In this document: one piece after another, positions 39,755-52,042 of the stretch
Layout of the letters: the number at the start of each line of letters is the position of its first letter
How positions within the stretch are numbered: the first letter of the stretch is position 1
Source: Apodemus sylvaticus
Lineage: Eukaryota > Chordata > Mammalia > Rodentia > Muridae
NCBI RefSeq assembly: GCF_947179515.1
Contig: NC_067481.1
Coordinates: 26,115,947-26,179,946 of the forward strand
Direction: 5' to 3'
DNA length: 64,000 nucleotides
Made by a program: the position numbers and the translations under genes
Notes under the pieces: generated by a model
The model's database searches: none
Seen by the model: the letters and a program-made list of their open reading frames with translations, nothing else
What the model was told of the DNA's origin: nothing

Positions 39755-40705
39755 TTTGTTTTTAATATAGAAGAAATATAAGGTACTTCATTCTGCCCTT
39801 CTGGCTCTCTGACTTCCATAATTTCCATAATGCATATGAGTATTTGGGGTGAGGAGAACATATCAAATTCAGAAGGAAAAAACACAAAAAACAAACAAAC
39901 AAACAAACAAAAAACAAAACAAAAAAGCAAGATGCTGGTCTAGTCTGGAAGCAAGCTGAACACCTCTTGCTGCGGCCCCTGTGCTGTCTCCTGCCCCTCT
40001 GCACACTCCCTTCTCCCCCACACCCCAGCCCCAGAGGCTCCCCTATTACTTTATTCAGGAGGCAGACCCCCCATTGCCCACTCTACCCTTTCAGCTGGGC
40101 TCAAGTGACAGAAGCTAAAAAAAGAGATCTTATATGACTCCTACTTAGAGCACGGGGGTGGGGGGAGTGGGGGGTGGGGGGAGCGGCAAGAGGGCTGGAG
40201 GGGGCACTTCCAGGCACCTGGAGAGTTGAGCGCACCAAGGGACAGCCTGAGAGGTTTGTCTTGGCAGCGTGCCTCGCCTGGGCTTAGCACAGCCTTGCAC
40301 AGAACTTGGTGTTCTGGAGTGGGTTACTGGAAGGAGCCGTGGGAGGGCAAGGAAGGAGGTCGGAGTGCCACTCAGTGGCTGCCTGGCCCACCCAGCACTG
40401 CCACAACCCAGCACTGCCCATCTGGAGCCACCAGAGACTTGGAGAGTGGAGCTGGTCCAGCGCCTGTATCTACTCTAAGCACCTCATTTCCTAGCCCTAT
40501 GTTGACAGAGGGTCTTCTGTCCATGCCAAATTGAAATGTGCCCATTTTATCAATTCATACTGCATATCAAGATGGCGTTCCCAGAGCCTACCTCTCCTTG
40601 AAGTAGAAGGAGCCACAGGTCACAAGGAACTGACCTGAAGACCGGAAATGGGGACAGTTTGGTGCCTTCCTTGATGCCCTATGACCTGGACTTGTACCCT
40701 GAACT

Positions 40706-40766
<61 letters not shown>

Positions 40767-40951
40767 CCTATCTCCTATCTCCCCTCTCCTCTCTTCTCTC
40801 TCACTCTGAGACAGGGTTTCTCTGTATAACAGCCCTGGCTGACCTGGAACTCCATATTAGTTAGATCAGGCTGGCCTCTAACTTACAGAGATCTGCCTAC
40901 CTCTGCCTCTCCAGTGCTGGGATTAAAAGCACATGCCACCACTATCCAGAC
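40706..40951 (-). repeat. (CT)n microsatellite plus B1 SINE
   Basis: About 27 CT units (40706-40760), a CTCCTAT-type variant run, then antisense B1 (40801-40951): gagacagggtttctctgta and gtgctgggattaaaagc. Confidence 0.93.
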
Positions 40952-41182
40952 AATACCCTGAACTCTTGAGGATGCTTTTAGCTGGCCTGCTGTCCTCTTT
41001 GCCCAGGACACCTAAACACCTGAACAAGTGTTTGTCCCTTGAGGCAAGCCTAATGTATTTAAATCTGAATTTTAAAAAAAACACACAAATTGGTAGACTA
41101 TTGGACTATTCTTTGTTTTCCATGATAACTTAGCTTCAAAAGTCTTTAGTCCACACAAAAGACAGTATAAAATCTGCCTGGG

Positions 41183-41725
41183 CTGGCGGCGCTCCCCTTG
41201 AGTGCTAGCTCTCAGGAGGCAGAGACAGCAGGATCTCTGTGAGTTTACAGTCAGCATGCTCTACATATAGAGCTCCAGAACAGTCAGGACTACGTAAAGA
41301 AAGTGTCTGCCAGGGCAGTAGAAGCATGCCATCTATCCCCCTACTCAAGGGGAAACAGAGGCTGGTGGAGCTCTGAGTTCGAGGCCAGCCTGGTCTATAG
41401 AGAGTTAGAGGACGGCCAGCGCTACATAGAGAAACCCTGTCTCTGAAAAAAAACAAGAAGAAAAGAAAGGAAGGAAGGAAGAAAAAAGAAAGGAAGGAAG
41501 GAAGGAAGGAAGGAAGGAAGGAAGGAAGGAAGGAAGGAAGAAGAAAGAGAAGGAAAGCAGGCCTAAAAACAAAGAGCAGGTGTTGTTGTGAGACAGGTCT
41601 GATAGTACACACTTGTAATCTCAGCACTTAGGGAAGAGATCAGTGAGTTCAAAGTCAGCCTGATTTACCTAATAAGTTTCTAGTTCAGCCTGGCTTCCAG
41701 AGTGAGACCCTGTCTTAAAACCAAA
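41183..41725 (+). repeat. Three B1-type copies and a (GGAA)n microsatellite
   Basis: B1-like at 41183-41300 and 41311-41446 (gttcgaggccagcctggtc), GGAA run at 41466-41546 grown from the A-rich tail, then a diverged B1-like copy at 41590-41725. Confidence 0.8.
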
Positions 41726-42499
41726 CCAACCAAAAAGTGTCATTGGTGTACAAGTGTCACAGATCTCCAGAGTTGTAAAGGGTGAAATGTTTCTGGTCAC
41801 ATGCCCATGTGAGGCACATGACTAGACTGTGGAAAGCTAAGGGGAGTGGGGAAGGGCCTGGTGGTGGGAACACAGATCGTGCGTGTGGAGAACTGCTGTC
41901 TGTTGTCTGTTTGCTTATACAGGGCCCTGAGACGCCAGGTTGAGGGCTGGGCCCTTGCCCTAGACCTTGCAATCGTGGGATAAGGGAAATCAGGCCTCAA
42001 GGATACCAGTTCCACCTCCGCTGTTTGCATAGCTTCAGGGCTCATGAAAGGCCTTTAGGAGACAATTGTCCATCTCCTGCCTTGGGAGGCTAGCACCACC
42101 ACAGCCTGCACAGTGCACCCAAGACAGGTCCCATCACCCCCACTAGAGCACTTTCTCAAGGGCTTTGCTCAGAATGGGCCAAGCTCCTTCTGAGTTGGAC
42201 AAGTTAACCATTGACTGAGGCAGGGGTGGAGGTGCAGGGGAGAGAGGAAGGGAGTCAGCTCTGTATTGTGGAACCTGTTTCCCTCCCTCTACAGGGCCCC
42301 CAGTGGCCCTCGACCACCCTGAATGTGACCAGACAGGAAGTGGGAGATGTTCCTGCCAGGTAGTCAAACACATACATGTCCCAGGTGGTGGGCAGAGGGG
42401 ACAGTCCTGAGCTAAGAGTTTTAATATATATTGAAACTTTCTCAGCAGGAATTCTTTTGGAGGCCTGGACCTTCTCCAAGAGGCCAGTGAGGTGAGACT

Positions 42500-42900
42500 G
42501 GACGAAAGTCAGAGTCTTGCTGAGCTTGTCCACTATGGAGGCATTAGTGGGAAACCCTGGCCAGGATCTATGTCTAGGTTTCCCCACCCACCAGTCCCTG
42601 CTGCCTGTACCTGTAATCCGGACCGCTCTGGGCTGGAGGCGCGACTTTCCCTAGAGGAGTTGAATGTAGGAGCTGCCCAGGCAGGTGAGACTGGAGGAGG
42701 AGAGGGTGTCTCCAGGGTGTCGCGCTGGCCAGACTCAGCCTGGAGAGGTGGGTAGGAGCAGCTGCAGGGCAGGTGTAAGAGACAGGTGCAGAAGCAGGTA
42801 CCTGCTCGCTGCGCTGCAGCTCCAGGAGTCAAGGTGAACCTGAAACCCGGCCCCTCCCAGCTAAGTAAACAGAAGCAGAGGCTGGCTCAGGCTGATGAAT
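42500..42900 (-). promoter_or_regulatory. Prr15l: Candidate Prr15l first exon/promoter
   Basis: A locally GC-rich, SINE-free segment about 5 kb upstream of the Prr15l coding exon; the human gene is of similar size (about 6 kb). It contains a GC-rich cggcccctcccag element at 42849-42861 and a FOXA-type TAAGTAAACA at 42862-42871. A candidate minus-strand donor CAG|gtacagg lies near 42605-42613. Placement is inference only. Confidence 0.35.
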
Positions 42901-44240
42901 ATTCATCACCCTAGAAATCCAATCCCAGTGCCCCTGCATCCACCAAGAAGCCAGGGTCCTCCTGGGATCACCAAGCTAGAGGACAGGATCCCAAGGGACG
43001 TCTGGGATTGGGAGCCTCTCTCCTCAGTTTTCCAGCTCTTTAGTTTCTGGTTGCACTCTGGAACCATCGCCAAAGCCTCTCCCACCCATTTTCTCTTCCA
43101 AAGAGGCTTAGACCCCACCGGGGCATGGGCCACCACCTGGATCTTGCCAGGGCACACAATACAAAGGGTTAAGGGCCACAGCGGGCTGGGCATCCTAGCT
43201 CCCTTTGAACTCCCGGGGGTTGAAACCAGTCTCTGGTTGAACTGGTTAGCAGACCGGTTCCCAGGCTGTCTGCTCTCCCCCACCCAGAGTTCCTCTGCAG
43301 GCAAGGGGACTGACTGAGATTCCCTCCTGACTTGAAACCCCTCCACCCCACCCCTAAGATCTCACTAGAGAAAAAGGGTGTGTGGGCAAGGCTCTTTAGA
43401 CCCCTCACATAGCCTCTTCCTGCTCAGAGGTGGTTATGGGAAGGAAGCTTAAAATAATATGTCAGAGTCAAGTGCGATATAACCCCAGGACTCAGGAGGT
43501 TAAAGCAGGAAAGTTACAAGTTCAAGGCTAGCCTGGGCCACATAGAGAATCTGTCTCAAAATATTGAAAGTACACAAAGAATTTCCCATGGGCAAGGGTT
43601 TCTCAGACTCCCAAAGAGAAGGATAGAGATGGAAAAGGAAGAAGAGGAAGAGGAGGTAGAGGAGGAGGGAAGGGAGGAGGAGGAGGAGGTGGTGATAGGT
43701 ATAGCAAACAGAAAGGTAGAATGTGTATGTACACAGTCACTTCCCACAAACCCACCTGGTCTGGCACTGGCTCCGGGGAGGGTTGTTGGGTGTTGGCCTT
43801 CTCTTGACCTTCAGATGGGTATGCCTCCAGAGCGAGCCCCAGCTACTGCACATCCAGGGTTCTTACAGCTTCTTGTACCCCCAATATACTCACAGGTGCC
43901 TTCCTTCTTCTCTGGACAGGGTATGTGTGCCTAGTACAGAGCAAGGCACTGGGGCTAAAAAGAGAGGCAGAGACGTTCCCATTTCCCTGGGTCCCCACCC
44001 CCTAGGGTATGTTTTGATGCTAGCCAACTCTCAAGTCTTCTCCATCTTCCGCCTTGCTTCAGCTAGGCCTAGAAACTTCCTCCTCCTCTTCTTCCTTTTC
44101 CTCCTCCTCTCCCTCCTCCTCCTCTTCTTGCCTTGGGTCCTATCCCTCTCATCCTAAATAGCCCTCAGATGGACAGACTTTCAAAAGCTTCCCATCCCAT
44201 AAGCTTGCCCCAGGCTCTCTTAGGAGGGAACCTCTATAGC

Positions 44241-44443
44241 AGAGGCTCTTAACCTGAGGGTTGAGACCCCTTTGGGGGTCACACAGCAGATATCCTGCAT
44301 CTCAGATATTTACGTTACAATTCATGACAGTAGCAAAATCACAATTATGAAAGTAACAACAAAAATAATTTTAGGGTTGGGGGAGGTCACCACAATGTGA
44401 GGAACTGCATTAAAGGGTCGCAGCATTAGGAAGGTTGAGAGTC
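44241..44443. repeat. URR1-like DNA transposon fossil
   Basis: ggctcttaacctgagggttg, tttgggggtcacacagcag, gatatttacgttacaattc, ggtcaccacaatgtgagg, aaagggtcgcagcattagg. This is the best preserved of the three copies in the window. Confidence 0.7.
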
Positions 44444-44907
44444 TATGTTGTAGCCTTCCAGGTTCTCTCCTACTCTCTCCAGCCAAGTCTCCTGAACCCA
44501 GGCTCTTCTTTGCCCACATTTATGGGTACAGAGGCTGCTTAGGGAGGTGAATTCAGAAGCACTGGCTGTGCTCCGAGCTAGGAAGAGCTTCCCCACCCAT
44601 GCAGTTCCCCAAACCGAACTCCTACTCATCCCTCAAAACATGAACTAATCATTACACCTCCCATAAGAGCAAGGGTTTTCTTGTGCCCCATAGAAGTTGT
44701 TCATATATTTTTGTTGAGTAAGAGATAGGTACCAAGATTGATAATGTACACATGCATGTACCCATATACAAGTAAATAATAGTATATACTAAGCTGCACA
44801 ACTGTGAGTCTCCCTTATAGAAATATTAGCTCCTTAAGCCCAGAAAGACATATCATCAATATCACCAATGCAGTTGCTGCATAGTAGGACTTTCTTTTTT
44901 CTCTTTT

Positions 44908-45046
44908 GAAATAGGATCTCACTATGTACCTCTAGCTGTTCCAGAATTCACTATGTTGACCAGGCTAGCCTCAAACTCACAAAGGTCTACCTGCCTCTGC
45001 CTCCCCCAAGTGCTGGGCTTAAAGGTGTATGCCGCCATCCCCGGCA
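44908..45046 (-). repeat. B1 SINE
   Basis: gaaataggatctcactatg, gaccaggctagcctcaaac, caagtgctgggcttaaagg. Confidence 0.85.
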
Positions 45047-45068
45047 ATGTAGTACAACACTAACACCG

Positions 45069-45103
45069 TAGTAGTAGTGGTAGTAGTAGTAGTAGTAGTA
45101 ATA
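45069..45103 (+). repeat. (GTA)n microsatellite
   Basis: About ten GTA units with one GTG and one ATA variant. Confidence 0.9.
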
Positions 45104-46335
45104 GTAGGACTTTAAAGGCATCTGTGAGGAAAGGAAGCATCACTGTTATCTATAGGCACTGTCCCGCAGCCTCCTGCTCTGCACTGCTCTCCCGGAGCAT
45201 CTAGGCCTGTGAGGAGGAGATCCCGTGAATTTGACCTCTGCATCTATCCAGATGGCTTGCTCTTGGCTTATCTTCTCCGGGGTGAGAGGTGTTATTTTGC
45301 AAGGTTTCACTGTCTCTAGTACAAGGCGTACACGATTGTCTTAGGTACCCACAGCTTTCTAGGTAGGTCACTTTAAGAATTTCCAGACTATCATCTTGCC
45401 CAGAAGACAAGAGAAGCTAAAAACCTGCAGTTCAGACATTGGGAAGAGAGTAGAATGAGGTGAGGTGCGCGTTAGCCTGTGGAGCCTCTGCCCCAGTCAG
45501 CTCCCCGCTCCCATCACTAGAGGAAGGGCTTTGTCCTCTATAACAGGCCTTCCTTCCCCTCAGCTCTGTGGTGTCTGAAGCCAGACCCTGCTCTTTTGGC
45601 TCTGCAGTGAGGACGGAAACCCTCATGAGAACTGCAGTGTCACGCCTGCCTGTGCTTACCTTTACTGAAGGGCATGTGCAGGCCCTTCCTCCTGGAAAGA
45701 TCGGCCCCGAGAAGCCAGGCCCAACTTGTGGCCTTCAGGACATTTATCCTGGAAGATGCAGACTTGGGTTTATAGACATTGCTGCTCTCTTTTATTGCTA
45801 TGTAAAATTTGGCACTATTAAAATACATCTCTGAAAACTAGGATCAAGTATAATATACCCTACACAAGCCGACAGTGTGTGGTTTTAGAAATGTATCCTT
45901 CCTGAGTTAAGTTTACCCAAGGGAGAATTGAAGACCTGGGCAGCCTGGGCAACCACAAACACCCACTAGATAGCAAATCTAGCCTGTGTAGACATAGCCT
46001 TCCCATTTTCCTGAGCTCTGTCCAGGCAACAGAAATTGGTTCTAGGGCTATTTTACAAGACAGAAAAGAGGGGATCTGGGTTATCCCCAACACTTTTCCT
46101 AGGGAACTGGAGCTCCCAAGAGCATGCAGGCAGGGCCTGGCCGCATGACCAGCAGAGGAAGACGGAAGAGATCAGACCTTGAGGTTACTTAGCTTGGCCC
46201 ATGCCACAATCACAGAGAACAAAGATCAATGTCTGATGGGCCACACCTACGGCAGCTGGGAGGTAGGGCAGGGATGGCATCAGCTACCTTCTGGTCCGAG
46301 GTGGGTAGTGGAGTTATGAATGCGGGCAATAGGTT

Positions 46336-46338
<3 letters not shown>

Positions 46339-46380
<42 letters not shown>
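46339..46380 (+). repeat. (TC)n microsatellite
   Basis: About 21 TC units. Confidence 0.95.
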
Positions 46381-46383
<3 letters not shown>

Positions 46384-46629
46384 AGGAGGCAATGCAGGAG
46401 GCTTGGGAGTTCTTCCAGATGCCCTCTACTCCCCACGTGGGAATTTGGATCCTTCTAAGACCTCACAGGTAGAGCCTCTTACTGGGTATGGATATATGTA
46501 TATTTACACACACACAAACACATCCTCAACAATAGTTTTTTTTTTTTTTCACGCTAGGGACTGAGCCTAGGACCTCTGCCACTGAGCAATGTCCCCAGAG
46601 TTGTTCGTTTGGTTGTTGATTTTGCGAAT

Positions 46630-46990
46630 GTGTTGTTTTTTATGGTTTGATGAACATTTATTTTGTGACTGACCCTCATAACCCTTGAGACCAAGCTGAT
46701 GCTGTAATGGCCGCCGTCTTGGGATTGGGTGTTGGTCTTTCATGGAGCCCATGTCTGATCTGTGCCTGACAACATGTCTGCCCTTCTCCAGTCGCTGTAG
46801 GGTCTGGTCTCCTAATCTTGGCCCTCTGGTAATGCTTTTTCTTGTGTTTGGCATGGGACCCATGTTTGACTTCTGAAAGTGGTGGGTCTCAGAGCCACAG
46901 CAACCGCACAACCACCGGTGGGTGTGGCTTTAAAAAACTCTTCCCAAATGTTGCTCTTGCCCATCATCCTTCTGCTGTCGAGGCCAGAAA
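46630..46990 (-). pseudogene. Processed pseudogene of ribosomal protein L37
   Basis: On the minus strand, sequence from about 46967 down to 46657 follows the Rpl37 mRNA with many changes. The initiator region is atgatgggcaagagcaac. Next comes gctgtggctctgagaccc, then accactttcagaagtc, where the functional gene encodes the CGSKAYHLQKS segment. It ends with AATAAATGTTC (plus TTTATT 46657-46662) and a decayed A-tail (plus ttgttttttatgg). No introns, several lost cysteines and frame shifts, so non-functional. Identification is from memory of RPL37; coordinates at both ends are approximate. Confidence 0.7.
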
Positions 46991-47035
46991 GGTTAGAAGA
47001 GAAGGCAGGCGCTGCAGCCATCTGTCTTTTTCTTT

Positions 47036-47173
47036 CTTTTGTTTAATTCGAGACAGGCTCTCACTAAATTGAACAGGCTGATTGTAACTCTTTTAGTAAC
47101 CGAGGGGAGACTTGAACTCATTTCAGGCCCCAGAGTAGCCAGGATTACAAGCATGTGCCACCAGCCTGGCTCC
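47036..47173 (-). repeat. diverged B1/B4-type SINE
   Basis: cgagacaggctctcactaaa, cagagtagccaggattac, gtgccaccagcctggc. Confidence 0.65.
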
Positions 47174-48081
47174 CACTTAGATGTTGCCCAATTGTTGTTA
47201 CTCCTAGTATCGATCATCTATGGCGGTCACAACGAGGTCGCCCCAAAGTTCTCTGCGTCTCACATCATAAATTGATTCCCCTATAGATAGAGAAGGTCAG
47301 AAGTCCAAAACCAGTTCCTGAGGGCCAGATCAAGGACTTGACAGGATCCTGATCAACACAGAGAGAGCTCTGTTCCCAGCATCCTCCAATCCTCCAGCTT
47401 CGGTGACAGTCAGCTAGCCTGGCCTGAAGCCACACCAACTCATACCGCTTCCTCTGCTCGATGGAATCTCACTCTGTAATTGAAGCTGGCCTACAGGTCC
47501 CCCTGCCTCCTGTTAGGTGTATGGGCTTGTCCCCTCTGCCCATCTTCCCATCCTTTCTGGCTTAGCTCCTTCTGCCTTGCTCTTTAGAGACCACTCAGCA
47601 TGACCCTTAGTGTTTGCCCCAGTGAGCTCCGACTATCTCCTCATCTCAAGGTCCTCAATGTGACACATGGGCAAAGACTCCTCTTTCCAAATAACATCAC
47701 TATAGCACGCTCCAGGCGTGGATGGGTGGACGTAGACATCTTTGGGTTCACTTCTCAGAGTACCCTATCGTTCATTCGTCAGACTAAATTCATTTTCAGG
47801 CTATGGCACACATTGTTCCTGGAAGTCCTCCACTGAGGAGAGATTTTTCTGGCAAACCTGGAGATGTAGCTAGCAGCTGACAACCAGCTAAGACTCCTTT
47901 AGGATCTGCCTTGGCCACAGGAAGCATCAGTCCAGAGGGACTATAGGGGAAAAAAAGTTCCAGTTACTTCATCCCCAAAAAGGGTACTCTGAGGGGTGAT
48001 ACTCATCCCAGAGCTCCCCCACCTCCACCTACAGTCCAATAGGTTTGTCAGACAGGCAGTCCCTATGACAAGGCCTAGCGT

Positions 48082-48191
48082 CACACACACACACACACAC
48101 AGTCCTCAGAAGGCTGAGGAAATACAGCTGAATGTTTGAAGCTAGCCTAGTGTGGGCTACATAGCAAGATCCTGTCTCAAACAAACAAACA

Positions 48192-48224
<33 letters not shown>

Positions 48225-48226
48225 AA
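48082..48226 (+). repeat. (CA)n, B1-like fragment and (CAA)n
   Basis: CA units 48082-48101; B1-like ggctacatagcaagatcctg; CAA-type units 48177-48226. Confidence 0.85.
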
Positions 48227-48432
48227 GAATCCACAGGATCCAGCCAGTCATGGTAGTGAACAGCTGTAATTCAAGTGCTTGAGAGGTAGAAAAACACGAC
48301 CAGGATGTCAAGAATCACCTCAGGGCCAGTGCTGCTGCCTCACACCCTTAATCGACACACTTAGGAGGCAGAGGCAGGTGGATCTTTATATAGCAAGACC
48401 TTGTCTCAAAAAAGAGGAAAAAGAATCACACT

Positions 48433-48625
48433 CAAAGTCTGGAGAGATGGTTCAGAGGTTAAGAACACTGGATGCTCTCCCAGAGGATCCAAGTTTGGCC
48501 CCTCACTCCCACAAGCAGCTCACAATGAACTGTAACTCCACATCCAGAGGAGCAGACGCCCTCTTCTAGCCTCTGAGGACACCTTATGTGTATGATACAT
48601 AGACATATATATATAGGTAAAACAC
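48433..48625 (+). repeat. B2 SINE
   Basis: tctggagagatggttcagagg head, diverged body and an AT-rich tail. Confidence 0.8.
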
Positions 48626-48663
48626 CCATACACGTAAAATTCTAAAACAACTTTTAAAAAGTA

Positions 48664-48835
48664 CCTGGGCTGTGGTGGCACACACCTTTAATCCCAGGAC
48701 TCGGGATCCAGAGGCAGGCAAATCTCTGTGAGTTTGAGACCAGGCTGGTCTATAAAGCAAGTACCAGGACAGTAAGGGTTACACAGAGAAACCTTGTCTT
48801 GAAAACCAAAACCAAAACAAAACAAAAAAATCAAA
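48664..48835 (+). repeat. B1 SINE
   Basis: ctgggctgtggtggcacacac to accttgtcttgaaaacc, A-rich tail. Confidence 0.9.
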
Positions 48836-49379
48836 ACCAACCAAATAAACAAAGCAGTTTGAGATCAGTCCAGGTGCACTCCTTAAGACTATGTTTCAAA
48901 AGACTACATTTCTGCTTCCCCCTATAGAAAATGACTCCAGGAAACCCTCTTGCCCCTTGAACAAGAGGCCACTTGCTTCTGAAGAGTACAGTCTGTATCA
49001 CGCTTTCCATTATGATAGAAGTGAATAATATCTTTGTGTCTCTTGTATTTGAGGTTCCTGGTATGCTATATTGACGACTGTCCCTAAATTCTTGTCCACT
49101 CAAACTGCAGAATATGACCCTGTTTGAAAGTAGTCTTTTGAAGATGTATTTAAGTAAGATGTGGTCATATCTATAAGCCCTAAATCCAAAGCCTGGGGTC
49201 CTTGTGGGAAAACAGACACAGAGGCATGCAGAAGGTCTACCACACCTGCTAAGGAAAATATCGCTTCAAGGCCAGAAGCAAGGCCCCAGGGGAGGCACAG
49301 GACAGGTCATCTCCCAGGAACCAGCTGTGCGGATGCCGTGATTTCTGGCATCTGTGGTAATCTGCCACAGTAACTCTTT

Positions 49380-49566
49380 AAAAAAAAAAGATTTATTTAT
49401 TTTATGTATGTGAGTACACCATTGCTCTCTTCAGACACACCAGGAGAGGGCATCAGAGATCTCATTACAGATGGTTGTGAGCCACCATGTGGTTGCTGGG
49501 AATTGAACTCAGGACCTCTGGAAGAGCAGTCGGTGCTCTTAACCACTGAGTCATCTCTCTAGCCCA
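49380..49566 (-). repeat. B2 SINE
   Basis: aaagatttatttattttatg tail, gaactcaggacctctggaag, catctctctagccc head; near consensus. Confidence 0.93.
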
Positions 49567-49737
49567 CAATATCTCTTTAAAAAACAAAAGCACCTAGTTT
49601 CTTGTAAGGTTGGACATCTCACATAGGTATTTATACATTTGAGCTTCATATTCATAGAAGTTATCTTTTCTTGATGTAGAAAAATCCTCACTTGTATTCA
49701 CGTCATGGCCAGGGACAGGAAGGTAGAGAAGGAAAAA

Positions 49738-49812
49738 GAGGAGGAGGAGGAGGAGGAGGAGGAGGAGGAGGAGGAGGAGGAGGAGGAGGAGGAAATGGAG
49801 GAGGAGGAGGGG
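49738..49812 (+). repeat. (GAG)n purine tract
   Basis: About 24 GAG/GGA units; gives spurious poly-Glu and poly-Gly frames. Confidence 0.95.
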
Positions 49813-50860
49813 GGGAGAGGAAGGAGAGGAAGCGCATTTACGCACGTTTACACATTGTTCCATCTTTTGGACAATCCACAGTCTTGGGGACCTGCTCCCC
49901 ACTGGGTGGAGTCACAGGATTCAGTTTCAGCCCAATTGCTGGCCTAAGGGCTCCTCTTCATGACCTTTGCCAACTTTTCCAACTTCATTTTCCCGTCTGT
50001 GTTCGTCTGGGTGAGAGTTCCGTTTTCTTCTCCCCTTGCGCTCTGCACATGCTCCATACTTGGGGGGGGGGGGGGTTACTTAAGCACGTTTGGTAAATGA
50101 ACACAGCGCTGGCCTCCATGGAGGTTTCCCAGGACGCAGAGTGTGGCTGGGCCATCACACAGAACTCCGCACCGCACGTGTTTTTTCCCAAGGCTAGAAT
50201 TGCGTCTTGGTGTTAAGGGCCTCAGCACTGGTCCTTGGCAGATGTGGGCCTGCATGGGAATGGAGACTGGTGGTTGGGTGGCTTAGTAATGGACTCCGTT
50301 TTCTTTCTCTTGGAAGATTATATTCACTCCCCCTGTCACAACGAAGGTGCAGAAATAAACACAGTGGTGTCCTTGAGGGCCAAGTTCATGAGGCCTCCCA
50401 GGCACAGAGGGCACAGCCAACCAAGACAATGGTACAGTCTGTAGCCCCGAGAACAACTCAACTGACTGACTCTGTGTGGCCTTTGTGGACTTGTGCCTGC
50501 CCTGGGAAGCTAACCATCCCTAATTTCTTCCCAGTTCCCCACTTTCTGACTCCTAAGAGGCTCAAGAGGGAGTTGGCGCCATATCCTGGCCTGCAGAGGG
50601 GGCTGGGGACCTTGAAGCCCTTTCCCCTAGAACATGAATCACAACCATCCATCACCATCATTAAAACCTCCCTGTAAACAGCCCTGCTCATCCTTCCTTC
50701 TTGTCTGAGCTGCTATCAGTGCCGGGCTAGAGAGGTGAACAAGTCCGTCAGTCTTCCCACCAGATGTTCACAGGTCAGCTGAGGTAACAACATGAAGATT
50801 TACCACACACCGCAAGTGCTCAGACTAAGGACTGCTAAGTTTCCAAGGCTTCCAAGAAGA

Positions 50861-51039
50861 TTCCTCTCTGTCTCTCTGTCTCTCTGTCTCTCTGTCTCTG
50901 TCTCTATCTCTCCCTCTGTTCCCCTCTTCTTCTCTCCCTCTCTTTTTTCTTCCTCTTTCTCCTTCCTCCTCTCTCTCCACCTCTCTCTTCTTCCTTCCCC
51001 TCTCTCTCTTCTTCCCTCTGTTTCCTTCTTGCTTCCCCA

Positions 51040-51081
<42 letters not shown>
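50861..51081 (+). repeat. CT-rich polypyrimidine tract followed by (CA)n
   Basis: About 175 bp nearly all C/T (50861-51035), then 21 CA units (51040-51081). Confidence 0.95.
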
Positions 51082-51083
<2 letters not shown>

Positions 51084-52017
51084 CAGTTTTCAGACCATAA
51101 AGTAATCCACATAGGATGTGTATGAATGTCATTTGGATGTCAAAGGTAAAGCCTCACTATATAGATTTTTTTTCAAGATAAGCCATGGGCACTGGTCCAA
51201 TACCAGGGTGTGGTAAGGAAGAACCTTGTAAGTCAGAAAGGACTTGGGGTGCCAGCGCCTAGGCTGTCATAGCAACACCTGTCATAGCAACCAGGTAGAA
51301 AGTGAAAATCATTCTGAAGGCCAGTGAAGGGCACAGAGAGGTCATCGCTGCCACTGAGCCAGCAGGGCAGGCAAGGGGTGGACCCAGGCGTGTCACACAG
51401 AGAACAAAAATGGAAGCTAAAAAGACTGGCGCGACCTGGGCTTGAATCCCAACCTCACCAGCACCAGTTACATTGACCTGGATGAGTAGCCATCTCAGCG
51501 TTGGCTCCTTCACCTTCAGCTTCGCTACTACAGAATCCGCCCTGTCTGAGAGTTGTTATATGGATCAAATTAGATACAGCGTGTAAACCATCAGATAATC
51601 ACACCGGCAAGTGGTTATCACTTAATAAACAAGCTGACACGAACAGAGGGCAGGGCAGCCTGCACGCAGGGCGCCTGCACTGTGCGGCTCTGTCCTTCTG
51701 CATTGCGAAGCCTGGCTGGCTCAGGCTGTCCCTCTTCTAAATCAGCAGAGACATTAGCGATTCATGATCAGAAACCTTTTGTAGCCTCTCCTGGCAGTTC
51801 CACAAGCAAAGCCCCCGCCTCCCGTTCCCCAAAGTTGACAGAGTCAATGACCTGAGCATCCTGGTCATAAATGTATCCATGAGGCCTCAAGTGCCTCATG
51901 ACCTTGGAAAGGTTCAGGCTGTCAGTGTTCTCTGGGCTAGTTTCCCCCAGTGGGTCAGTGGTTGGGCAGAACTATTATAGCAAAGATCCTTGTGTTCTAC
52001 ATGAGCAGCACGGAGCT

Positions 52018-52042
52018 CTGTGTGTGTGTGTGTGTGTGTGTG
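52018..52042 (+). repeat. (TG)n microsatellite
   Basis: About 12 TG units. Confidence 0.93.

Larger units (their letters stand above)
37532..42500 (-). other. Prr15l: Probable Prr15l intron, SINE- and microsatellite-rich
   Basis: No coding exon found. Holds B1 (37627-37730), B3 (38812-38975), B1 (38990-39140), B2 (39237-39413), CT runs (39519-39568 and 40706-40760), several B1 copies and a GGAA run (41466-41546). Assignment as intron depends on the candidate first exon near 42.6 kb. Confidence 0.4.

Noticed and set aside
39445..39930. 161-codon minus-strand frame
   Set aside because: Translation of a B1 and CT/GTTTT simple repeats.
42895..43346. Overlapping 140- and 146-codon frames on opposite strands
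   Set aside because: Mutually antisense, no homology, next to the putative Prr15l promoter; considered chance.
49594..50096. Poly-Glu, poly-Gly and poly-Leu frames
   Set aside because: Products of the GAG purine tract, not a protein.
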